In this document: one piece after another, positions 1 to 7,767 of the stretch
How positions within the stretch are numbered: position 1 is the first letter of the stretch
Layout: each line of letters starts with the position of its first letter
NCBI GenBank assembly: GCA_011390055.1
Contig: JAABTC010000019.1
Span: 1 to 12,866 of the forward strand
Direction: 5' to 3'
Origin: Burkholderiales bacterium
GTDB lineage: Bacteria; Pseudomonadota; Gammaproteobacteria; Burkholderiales; Burkholderiaceae_C
DNA length: 12,866 nucleotides
Made by a program: the position numbers and the translations under genes
Notes under the pieces: model-generated
What the model saw: only the letters and a program-made list of their open reading frames with translations
What the model was told of the DNA's origin: nothing
Database searches by the model: none

Positions 1-1180
<1,180 letters not shown>

Positions 1181-1194
<14 letters not shown>

Positions 1195-1212
1195 TCGTCG
1201 CTGTCGCGATCG
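1181..1212 (+). terminator. Possible hairpin at the end of glpK
   Basis: A perfect 7-base inverted repeat, CGATCGC (1181-1187) and GCGATCG (1206-1212), spans the glpK stop codon. An inner AGC/GCT pair (1188-1190 with 1200-1202) could extend it. There is no T-run after it, so it is not a standard intrinsic terminator. It may stabilise the transcript end or be chance in a GC-rich sequence. Confidence 0.25.
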
Positions 1213-1227
1213 ATGAACCCGACGCAC

Positions 1228-1233
1228 CATAAT
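1228..1233 (+). promoter_or_regulatory. Weak sigma70 -10-like hexamer upstream of the peptide transporter operon
   Basis: CATAAT matches the TATAAT consensus at 5 of 6 positions and lies in the only gap before the transporter operon. No convincing -35 hexamer is found 16-18 bases upstream; TTGATC at 1191 is too far away. The call rests on position and one hexamer only. Confidence 0.25.
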
Positions 1234-1251
1234 GCTGTCGCAGGAGCGAGC

Positions 1252-1305
1252 ATGGCAGCCAAACGCAGAGCGAGATCCCTCCCGCAGTCAAAGGCAGTGT
1301 CTTGA
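1252..1305 (+). CDS. Possible 17-residue basic leader ORF overlapping the yejB start
   Basis: An ATG at 1252 has an AGGAG ribosome-binding site at 1242-1246, five bases away, which is better than anything in front of the yejB TTG. It encodes MAAKRRARSLPQSKAVS, with five basic residues, and ends in a TGA at 1303-1305. That TGA overlaps the TTG start of yejB (1302-1304). The geometry suits translational coupling or a leader peptide. The alternatives are that yejB truly starts here and a one-base error breaks the frame, or that the ORF is fortuitous. No family is recognised, and evidence is limited to ribosome-binding-site quality and the stop/start overlap. Confidence 0.3.
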   Translation: MAAKRRARSLPQSKAVS

Positions 1306-2357
1306 AGGCGAAGTCGCGCGGGGAATCGCTGCGCGACTACATCGTGCGCCGACTGCTGCTGATGATCCCCACCTTCATCGGCATCACGTTCGCGACTTTC
1401 CTGCTGTGCCAGTTCGTGCCCGGCGGGCAGATCGACCAAATGCGCATGGCCCTGGCGGGGGCCGGCGGCGGCGGCGAGTCGGGCGGCGGCAGCGGCAACA
1501 CGCGGGTGCAGCTCGACATCCCCGAAGCCCAGCTGGCGCAGCTACGCGCCTACTACGGCTTCGACAAGCCGCTGCCCATCGCTTACGCCACCTGGCTCGG
1601 CAACACCCTGCGTCTGGATCTCGGCACATCCTTCCGCTACAACGAGCCGGTGATCAAGGTCATCGCAGATCGCTTGCCGATCTCGATCTACTACGGCCTC
1701 GTCACCGCGCTCTTCACTTATGGCATCTGCATTCCGCTCGGCATCCTGAAGGCAATCCGCCACCACACGCGCATCGACACCTTCACTTCGGTACTGATCT
1801 TCGTCGGCTATGCCGTTCCCGGGTTCGCGCTTGGCGCCGTCCTGAGCAATCTGCTGGCTGTGCGTTGGGAGATCTTTCCCCTGGGCGGGTTTGCATCTGC
1901 AGGTTCCGCCACGCTGGCTCCAATGGCGCGCTGGCTCGACGTCGTCTGGCACTCCGTGTTGCCGCTGATCGCTTACCTCGCCGGCTCGTTCGCCGTGACG
2001 ACGATGCTGATGAAAAACAGCCTGGTCGAGAACATGAGTGCCGACTACGTGAAAACCGCTCTCGCCAAGGGCCTGAGCTGGCGGCGCGCGATATTTGTGC
2101 ATGCCCTGCGCAATTCGCTGATTCCGATGGCCACCACCGTCGGTAGCCTGTTGACCATCTTTCTTACCGGAAGTTTCCTGATCGAACGTGTCTTCAACAT
2201 CCAGGGCGTCGGGCTGCTGGCGTTTGAAGCGATCCAGGCCCGCGACTTCCCGATCGTGCTGGGCTTCCTGGTCATCTCCAGCGTGCTGTTGATGCTCGGC
2301 AACCTGGTGTCGGACCTGGCGGTGGCCCTCATCGACCCGCGCGTCAGGTTCGACTAG
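1302..2357 (+). CDS. yejB: Peptide ABC transporter permease, YejB type
   Basis: One of two inner-membrane permeases of an oligopeptide importer. The 351 residues match the family length (about 360). After a short basic N-terminus, YIVRRLLLMIPTFIGITF opens the first membrane helix at about 16-36, as in E. coli YejB and OppB/DppB. A periplasmic loop follows with LAQLRAYYGFDKPLPIAYA and LGTSFRYNEPV. The DppB-like membrane domain carries the EAA coupling loop, ADYVKTALAKGLSWRRAIF, at about 247-265, and the protein ends with DPRVRFD. A glycine-rich stretch near residues 48-65 replaces ordinary loop sequence. The start is the TTG at 1302 with only a weak AAGG (1291-1294) before it; no better in-frame start exists upstream. 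The stop lies 2 bases before yejE. The E. coli Yej system imports peptides, including microcin C; the substrate here is unknown. Confidence 0.92.
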   Translation: MKAKSRGESLRDYIVRRLLLMIPTFIGITFATFLLCQFVPGGQIDQMRMALAGAGGGGESGGGSGNTRVQLDIPEAQLAQLRAYYGFDKPLPIAYATWLGNTLRLDLGTSFRYNEPVIKVIADRLPISIYYGLVTALFTYGICIPLGILKAIRHHTRIDTFTSVLIFVGYAVPGFALGAVLSNLLAVRWEIFPLGGFASAGSATLAPMARWLDVVWHSVLPLIAYLAGSFAVTTMLMKNSLVENMSADYVKTALAKGLSWRRAIFVHALRNSLIPMATTVGSLLTIFLTGSFLIERVFNIQGVGLLAFEAIQARDFPIVLGFLVISSVLLMLGNLVSDLAVALIDPRVRFD

Positions 2358-2359
2358 CC

Positions 2360-3724
2360 ATGCGCTGGTTCACGCTGGACCCGGTGACGCGCAAGCGGCT
2401 GCAACGCTTTCGGCGCATCAAGCGCGGCTACTACTCTTTCCTGATCCTGATGGCGGCGATCGTGCTGTCGGTATTCGCGCCCTACCTGGCCGAAAGCCGG
2501 GCGCTGCTGGTCTGGCACAACAGCAAGCTCTACTTTCCGACCTTCGAATACCTCGAGATGAGCAGCTTCGGCCAGGAGCCGCCGCCGGCCTGGGATACCG
2601 GCGAGATCGAAACCGAGTACCTGCGCCTGCAGCGAGAGTGGCAGACCGAACGCTTCCTGTACGCCCGCGACCGCGCCGCTGGCGGCACCGACGCCGCAGC
2701 CCTGGCGGCGCTCGAAGCCAAGTACCCGAATCGCCGCAATTACGTGGTCATGCCGCCGATCCCGTGGAACCCTTACCAGAACGACTTCTGGGGCAATGAG
2801 ATCCTGCATGAGATCCAGGCCGCGCTCGACGCCGGCCAGCGCGAGCGTGCCGAAAGGCTCGCGCGCCGCGACCGGCTGACGGAGCTCGCCGATGCAATTC
2901 ACGACGGCCGCATCGAAGCCCTGCTGGCCGACCCGGCAAAGTCGGCCACCGGCAAGCTGCCGGGCCTGGCACGCAGCGGCGCCATGGCCTCGCTGGCCGA
3001 CCTCGGGCGCGTGCCGCCGACGGCGCCCAATTCGGCACGGGCGCACTACCTGGGCACCGACTCGCAAGGCCGCGATGTCGCCTCGCGGCTGTTCTACGGC
3101 TTCCGAATCTCAATCTTCTTCGCCCTCTTTCTGGTGCTCTCGGGCCAGATCGTGGGCACCCTCATCGGCAGTCTGCAGGGCTATCTGGGTGGGCGCTTCG
3201 ACATCGTCAGCCAGCGCTTGATCGAAATCCTGATTGCGATCCCGTTCCTGTATGTCGTCATCATCATCGCCGCGCTGTTCCAGCCGACCTTCTGGATGCT
3301 GCTGGCCATCCTGGCGGCGTTCCAGTGGATCGGCATCACGTTCTTCATGCGCACCGAGATGTACCGCGAGAAGACCCGCGAGTACTGCCTGGCCGCCAAG
3401 TCCTACGGTGCGTCGCACCTGCGCATCGTGTTTCGCCACTTGTTGCCGAACTGCCTGACGCCGCTCGTCACTTTCACGCCCTTTGCGGTGGTCGGTGCGA
3501 TCTTCGCGCTGACCGGCCTCGATTACCTCGGCTACGGCCTGCCCGCGCCAACCCCGAGCTGGGGCGAATTGATCGACCAGGCGCTGCAGATCGAGAACCG
3601 CAACAAGCTCTGGCTCACGCTGGCCCCCTTCAGCGCGCTGACCATCACGCTGGTGCTGGTGGTGTTCATCGGCGAGTCGGTGCGCGAGGCCTTCGACCCC
3701 AAGCAGTACGCCCGCTATGAGTGA
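2360..3724 (+). CDS. yejE: Peptide ABC transporter permease, YejE type, with long periplasmic insert
   Basis: Second inner-membrane permease of the importer, pairing with YejB. The N-terminus (LQRFRRIKRGYYSF, then a membrane helix at about 24-43, then LLVWHNSKLYFPTF) matches E. coli YejE, as does HYLGTDSQGRDVASRLFYG (about 228-246) and the C-terminal DppC-like domain. The EAA loop is at about 340-369 (EYCLAAKSYGASHLRIVFRH), and the end is FIGESVREAFDPKQYARYE. At 454 residues it is about 110 longer than E. coli YejE (about 340). The extra length lies between the first helix and the GTDSQGRDV motif, roughly residues 65-125 and 144-225. It is charged, looks helical and probably lies in the periplasm. 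The start is an ATG 2 bases after yejB, with weak Shine-Dalgarno, so coupling is likely. Confidence 0.93.
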   Translation: MRWFTLDPVTRKRLQRFRRIKRGYYSFLILMAAIVLSVFAPYLAESRALLVWHNSKLYFPTFEYLEMSSFGQEPPPAWDTGEIETEYLRLQREWQTERFLYARDRAAGGTDAAALAALEAKYPNRRNYVVMPPIPWNPYQNDFWGNEILHEIQAALDAGQRERAERLARRDRLTELADAIHDGRIEALLADPAKSATGKLPGLARSGAMASLADLGRVPPTAPNSARAHYLGTDSQGRDVASRLFYGFRISIFFALFLVLSGQIVGTLIGSLQGYLGGRFDIVSQRLIEILIAIPFLYVVIIIAALFQPTFWMLLAILAAFQWIGITFFMRTEMYREKTREYCLAAKSYGASHLRIVFRHLLPNCLTPLVTFTPFAVVGAIFALTGLDYLGYGLPAPTPSWGELIDQALQIENRNKLWLTLAPFSALTITLVLVVFIGESVREAFDPKQYARYE

Positions 3725-3742
3725 CCTGATCGAAGGCCGCCG

Positions 3743-5686
3743 ATGACGGATCGACGCTGCGCACGCGCCCTCTGCAACGCCTTGGTCTTGGCTGCCGGAG
3801 CAGCCTTGGCGTTGCCGGCGTTGGCCCAGGCTGCCGCGCCGGAGGCACCGAGCGCGTCGGCGCCGATGTCGCCCCTCACCCTGCCTGCCGACCTGAAGTG
3901 GGAAACCAATAACAACGACCCGCCGATCGGCTCGCCCGAAGCGATTCGCGGCGGCACCTTGAACGAGGCCATCGGCTCGTACCCGCTGACGTTCCGCCTG
4001 ATGGGGCCGAACTCGAACGATGCTTTCGCGGCCTGGAACCGTGCCTTCACGATGAGCTTCGGGCTGGTGACGCGTCACCCCGTCAGCGACAACTTCATCC
4101 CGATGATGGCCACCCATTGGTCGGTGCAGAAGGACCAGCGCACGATCTATTTCAAGCTCGACCGCGACGCCCGCTTCAGCGATGGCAAGCCCGTCACCGC
4201 GAAGGACTACGTCTTCACCTGGCAGATGCTGCGCTCGACGCACATCGTCGATCCCTTCTACAACAGCTATGCCAAGCAGTACTACGAGTCGGTCGACCGC
4301 ATCGACGACTACACGCTGCGCATCGTGGGCACCCGGCCAAGCTGGCGCCCGCTGTCCGACTATGCCGGCCTGTGGCCCACACCCGCGCACGCCACGGTGC
4401 TCGACGACACCTGGGTCAAACGCACGACCAACCAGCCCCAGGTGGCGGTCGGACCCTACGTCGTGTCCGACGTGTCGCGCGGCGTGTCGGTCACGCTACA
4501 GCGACAGCCGAAGTGGTGGGGCGATGGCAAGCGCTACTTCCTCGGCCTCTACAACTTCGATCGCATCGAGCTGCGCGTGATTCCGGCCGAGCGCGACCTG
4601 GACTATTTGCGCCGCGGCGAACTCGACCTGCTACAGGAAGGCACAGCGCGGACCTGGAACGAGGACTACAACTTTCCGGCGGTGCGCAACGGCTGGCTGC
4701 GGCGCGCCCGTGTCATGGTCGACAAGCCCTCGGGTGTTTATGGCCTGCACATGAACCTGGAGGCCCCGATCTTCCGGAACAAGGACTTCCGCAAGGCGAT
4801 GCAGCACCTGTTCAATTTCGAGCGGCTGAACTCGAACCTGATGTTCAACGAGTACTTCCGCATGCAGTCGTTCTTCGAAGGCAGCGAGTACGCCAACCGC
4901 AAGCTCGAACCCTACGGCTTCGATCCGGCCAAGGCCCGGTACCACCTGGCCCGCGCGGGCTACCGCCGGCCGGCCGAAATCCGTGGCCAGACCTGGTGGG
5001 GGCGTCTGCGGAACGTGGCGCGCGGTTTGCTCTTCACGCGGTCGGACACCGATGACGTGCTCGTCAACGAGCAAGGCGAGAAGGCCAGCTTTACCGTCAT
5101 TTACGGCAGCAAAGGGCTGGAGCGGCACCTGACGGTGACGCAACAGGAATTCCGCCGGGCGGGTGTGGACATGCGGCTGCGCCTGCTCGAACCCGGCACT
5201 GCCTTTGAGCGCGGCCTCGAACGCAAGTACGAGATGACCGTGACTGGCCGGACGGCCGGCTTCTACCCAGGGCCGCGCCAGTACCTGCACACCGAAGCCA
5301 AGAAGTCCAACAACAACAACAACATCTGGGGCTTCGGCAGCGCGGAAGTCGACGAGCTGATCCGCATCTACGAAGACGATCTCGACTTCGACAAACGATT
5401 GAAGGCGATGCACCGGATCGATGAAATCGTGCACGACGAGGCCTTCTACATTCCCTTCTGGTCGGCGCCCTACCTGCGCGTGGCGCACTGGGATTACCTG
5501 CGATTCCCGGAGTTCTACCTGCCGCGCCGAACCGAACAGCTCACCGACTACCTCGTCGCCTGGATCGACCCGAAGCGCAAGGCAGAACTGGTCGAGGCCA
5601 TGCGCATAGGCAAGGCGTATCCGCTGGACGGCACGATCGACAAGGATTTCTACAAGATCCGCCAGGGGCGCAGCCAGCCGCCGTAG
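3743..5686 (+). CDS. yejA: Periplasmic peptide-binding protein, YejA type (SBP family 5)
   Basis: The extracytoplasmic solute receptor that delivers peptides to YejB/YejE. The 647 residues start with a Sec signal peptide: RR near the N-terminus, a hydrophobic core at about 13-28, and likely cleavage at ALA-QA or AQA-AA (after residue 28 or 30). The mature start, KWETNNNDPPIGSPEAIRGG followed by TFRLMGPNSNDAF, is the YejA subfamily signature. Family-5 features follow: DGKPVTAKDYVFTWQML, VGPYVVSDVSRG, a YNFDRIELRVI strand, the FNFERLN helix, and a C-terminal VHDEAFYIPFWSAPYLR. The ATG has GAAGG (3732-3736) six bases upstream. It sits third in the operon, whereas E. coli yejA is first. An (AAC)5 run encodes five Asn at 5309-5323. 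Peptide binding is family knowledge; the ligand cannot be read from sequence. Confidence 0.93.
   Translation: MTDRRCARALCNALVLAAGAALALPALAQAAAPEAPSASAPMSPLTLPADLKWETNNNDPPIGSPEAIRGGTLNEAIGSYPLTFRLMGPNSNDAFAAWNRAFTMSFGLVTRHPVSDNFIPMMATHWSVQKDQRTIYFKLDRDARFSDGKPVTAKDYVFTWQMLRSTHIVDPFYNSYAKQYYESVDRIDDYTLRIVGTRPSWRPLSDYAGLWPTPAHATVLDDTWVKRTTNQPQVAVGPYVVSDVSRGVSVTLQRQPKWWGDGKRYFLGLYNFDRIELRVIPAERDLDYLRRGELDLLQEGTARTWNEDYNFPAVRNGWLRRARVMVDKPSGVYGLHMNLEAPIFRNKDFRKAMQHLFNFERLNSNLMFNEYFRMQSFFEGSEYANRKLEPYGFDPAKARYHLARAGYRRPAEIRGQTWWGRLRNVARGLLFTRSDTDDVLVNEQGEKASFTVIYGSKGLERHLTVTQQEFRRAGVDMRLRLLEPGTAFERGLERKYEMTVTGRTAGFYPGPRQYLHTEAKKSNNNNNIWGFGSAEVDELIRIYEDDLDFDKRLKAMHRIDEIVHDEAFYIPFWSAPYLRVAHWDYLRFPEFYLPRRTEQLTDYLVAWIDPKRKAELVEAMRIGKAYPLDGTIDKDFYKIRQGRSQPP
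5309..5323 (+). repeat. (AAC)5 trinucleotide run inside yejA
   Basis: Five consecutive AAC codons encode an Asn tract just before IWGFGSAEVDELI. In YejA-type proteins this position is normally Asn-rich (for example N-N followed by a GF/G-x-D segment), so the run is probably a modest local expansion and not an insertion. It keeps the frame. Confidence 0.8.
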
Positions 5687-5730
5687 CCGGCTGCTGGCTT
5701 CGTCCGAACCGCCACCCCGCCGCCCGACCC

Positions 5731-5744
5731 GAGGACCCCGCTTG
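5731..5744 (+). promoter_or_regulatory. Ribosome-binding site supporting a TTG start for the first ATPase
   Basis: GAGGA at 5731-5735 lies six bases before the TTG at 5742-5744. The encoded protein then begins (M)PLLDIDNLQVGF, the usual N-terminus of OppD/DppD-type ATPases. No in-frame ATG precedes it, so the TTG start is well supported. Confidence 0.75.
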
Positions 5745-6740
5745 CCACTGCTGGACATCGACAACCTGCAGGTCGGTTTCGACACCGACGATGGCCTGGT
5801 GCGCGCCGTCGATGGCGTGTCGTTCCAGATTGAGGCGGGCCAGACGGTGGGGGTCGTCGGCGAGTCCGGCTGCGGCAAGAGTGTCACGGCAGCGTCGATC
5901 CTGCGGCTCGTGCCGAGTCCGCCCGGCAAGTTTCTGGGTGGGGCGATCCGCTTCGATGGCGTTGACATCCTGCGGATGCGACGCGAAGACCTGCCCGGGC
6001 TGCGCGGGCGCGAAATCGCGATGGTCTTCCAGGACCCGATGACCTCGCTCAACCCGGTCTTCACGATCGAACGCCAGATGGGCGAGGTGTTGGCGCTGCG
6101 TTTCGGTCTGGACCGGCGCGCGGCCCGCGCGCGCTCGGCGGCGATGCTCCAGACGGTGGGCATCGCCGACGCCGACTCGCGTCTGGACGTCTATCCCCAC
6201 GAACTGTCGGGCGGCATGAAGCAACGCGTGATGATCGCGATGGCCCTGCTCTGCGAGCCGAAATTGCTGATCGCCGACGAGCCCACCACCGCGCTCGACG
6301 TCACCGTGCAGGCGCAGATCCTGCACCTGATGCGCGACCTGCAGCGACGCACCGGCACCGCCGTGCTGTTCATCACCCACGACATGGGCGTCATTGCCGA
6401 GATGTGTGACGTGGTTGTGGTGATGTACGCCGGCCGAGTCGTCGAGCGCCGGCCGGTGATCGAGCTGTTCGAGCAGAGCCGGCACCCCTACACCAGGGGC
6501 TTGCTCGAGAGCATTCCGCGCAAGGGGGTCACGCACAAGTCAGAGTTGCCGACGATCGAAGGCGTCGTGCCGTCCTTGCTCACGCCGCCGATCGGTTGCC
6601 GCTTCACCAAGCGGTGCCATCGCCACAGGGCACTTGGCACCGACGATCAGCGCCGCTGCCTGGAAGACGACCCCGTGCTGGCGCCGGATGGCAGTGGTTG
6701 GGTGGCCTGTCACTTTCCGCTCGACGGCGGTGTGCGGTGA
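5742..6740 (+). CDS. Peptide ABC transporter ATP-binding protein, OppD/DppD-like (first half of YejF)
   Basis: One of two cytoplasmic ATPases powering the importer; 332 residues. All nucleotide-binding motifs are present: Walker A GESGCGKS (40-47), Q-loop Gln97, signature LSGGMKQR (155-162), Walker B LLIADE (175-180), and H-loop His213. A C-terminal oligopeptide-transporter domain follows, with HPYTRGLLESIP and four cysteines at 286, 292, 306 and 323. In DppD-type ATPases the equivalent cysteines have been seen to bind an iron-sulfur cluster. E. coli has a single fused ATPase, YejF (about 530 residues); here the two halves are separate genes. The start is TTG with a good ribosome-binding site, 55 bases after yejA. 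Its stop overlaps the next start in GTGA, which implies coupled translation and balanced production. The motifs are seen directly; the partnership with YejB/YejE is inferred from the operon. Confidence 0.94.
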   Translation: MPLLDIDNLQVGFDTDDGLVRAVDGVSFQIEAGQTVGVVGESGCGKSVTAASILRLVPSPPGKFLGGAIRFDGVDILRMRREDLPGLRGREIAMVFQDPMTSLNPVFTIERQMGEVLALRFGLDRRAARARSAAMLQTVGIADADSRLDVYPHELSGGMKQRVMIAMALLCEPKLLIADEPTTALDVTVQAQILHLMRDLQRRTGTAVLFITHDMGVIAEMCDVVVVMYAGRVVERRPVIELFEQSRHPYTRGLLESIPRKGVTHKSELPTIEGVVPSLLTPPIGCRFTKRCHRHRALGTDDQRRCLEDDPVLAPDGSGWVACHFPLDGGVR

Positions 6741-7747
6741 GCGAAACCGGCGCGACACCGCTGCTCGTCGTCGACGGGTTGAAAAAACACTATCCGGTTC
6801 GTGGCGGCATGTGGGGCCGCACGATCGGCACGATTCGCGCCGTCGATGGCGTCAGCTTCTCGGTCATGAAAGGCCAGACGCTGGGTCTGGTCGGCGAATC
6901 GGGCTGCGGCAAATCGACGCTCGGCCGCACGCTGATGCGCCTGGAGGAGCCGAGCGGCGGCCGCGTCACCTTCGAAGGCCATGATCTGGCGCACGCGACG
7001 CGCGAGGAACTGTTCGGCCTGCGGCGTGACATCCAGATGGTGTTCCAGGACCCGTACTCGTCGCTCAACCCGCGCATGACCGTCGGCGAGATCGTCCGCG
7101 AACCGCTGGTCGTGCACCGCATCGGGACCAAGGCAGAACAGCTCGAGCGCGTGCGCAGTTTGCTCGAGACGGTGGGCCTGACGGGCGAGATGCTCGGGCG
7201 CTACCCGAGCGAGTTTTCGGGTGGCCAACGCCAACGCATCGGCGTCGCGCGGGCCTTGGCGCTGAACCCGAAACTCGTGATCGCGGACGAACCCGTCTCG
7301 GCCCTCGACGTTTCGGTGCAGAGCCAGGTGCTGAACCTCATGGTGAGGCTGCAGCGCGAGCTCGGCCTGACCTACGTCTTCATCAGTCACGACCTTTCGG
7401 TGGTGGAGCATGTCAGCGACAGCGTGGCCATCATGTACCTTGGCCGCATCGTCGAAAGAGGGCCCGTGCAGCAGATCTTCGGTCGGCCGGCGCATCCCTA
7501 CACGCGGGCGCTGATCCAAGCCATACCGTCGGGCAATCCGCGCCTGCGGCGCGAGGCGGCGCCGCTCGAGGGCGAGACACCGAGCCCGATGTCGCCGCCC
7601 GCCGGCTGTGCCTTCTCGTCGCGCTGTCCATTCGCCATCGATGCCTGCCGCCAGGTGGTGCCGCCGCTCGAGCCTGTCGGCACGTCACACCCGCCGGGCA
7701 GCGAACACCTTGCCGCCTGCATCCGGCTCGAAGCTATCGGCGCATAG
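6737..7747 (+). CDS. Peptide ABC transporter ATP-binding protein, OppF/DppF-like (second half of YejF)
   Basis: Second ATPase of the importer, 336 residues from a GTG that overlaps the previous stop (GTGA, 6737-6740). The frame is open back to an ATG at 6596, but that would add 47 residues lying wholly inside the upstream gene. Starting at GTG gives (M)SETGATPLLVVDGLKKHYPV, the normal N-terminus. Motifs are Walker A GESGCGKST (53-61), Q-loop Gln104, signature FSGGQRQR (160-167), Walker B LVIADE (180-185), and H-loop His218. The insert PVRGGMWGRTIGTIRAVDG is typical of OppF/DppF. The C-terminal domain has HPYTRALIQAIPSG and cysteines at 291, 297, 304 and 328. It is last in the operon, and its stop faces the stop of the minus-strand gene 20 bases away. 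Confidence 0.94.
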   Translation: MSETGATPLLVVDGLKKHYPVRGGMWGRTIGTIRAVDGVSFSVMKGQTLGLVGESGCGKSTLGRTLMRLEEPSGGRVTFEGHDLAHATREELFGLRRDIQMVFQDPYSSLNPRMTVGEIVREPLVVHRIGTKAEQLERVRSLLETVGLTGEMLGRYPSEFSGGQRQRIGVARALALNPKLVIADEPVSALDVSVQSQVLNLMVRLQRELGLTYVFISHDLSVVEHVSDSVAIMYLGRIVERGPVQQIFGRPAHPYTRALIQAIPSGNPRLRREAAPLEGETPSPMSPPAGCAFSSRCPFAIDACRQVVPPLEPVGTSHPPGSEHLAACIRLEAIGA

Positions 7748-7767
7748 CGGCGCGCGGCGCGCGGCGC
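7748..7767. repeat. Tandem 7-base GC repeat filling the gap between two convergent stops
   Basis: The 20 bases between the ATPase stop and the SLOG-protein stop are almost three copies of CGGCGCG. GCGGCG (7761-7766) can pair with CGCCGC (7776-7781), and AGCGGCG (7746-7752) with CGCCGCT (7776-7782). A stem could therefore form on either transcript, but there is no T-run on either strand to make an intrinsic terminator. Confidence 0.6.

Noticed and set aside
1232..2146. A 304-codon plus-strand open frame over yejB
   Set aside because: It is the alternate frame of yejB with Arg/His-rich nonsense-like sequence. The yejB frame carries the membrane helices and the EAA loop. Its first ATG also has no ribosome-binding site.
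3110..4390. A 426-codon open frame on the minus strand
   Set aside because: It is antisense to yejE and the start of yejA. It is a codon-bias shadow without domain features.
4631..6163. A 510-codon open frame on the minus strand
   Set aside because: It is antisense to the yejA end and the first ATPase, both certain from motifs, and has no recognisable domain.
6596..6736. ATG at 6596 as the start of the second ATPase
   Set aside because: It would put 47 residues inside the upstream ATPase gene. The GTG at 6737 gives the normal family N-terminus and a typical 4-base overlap.
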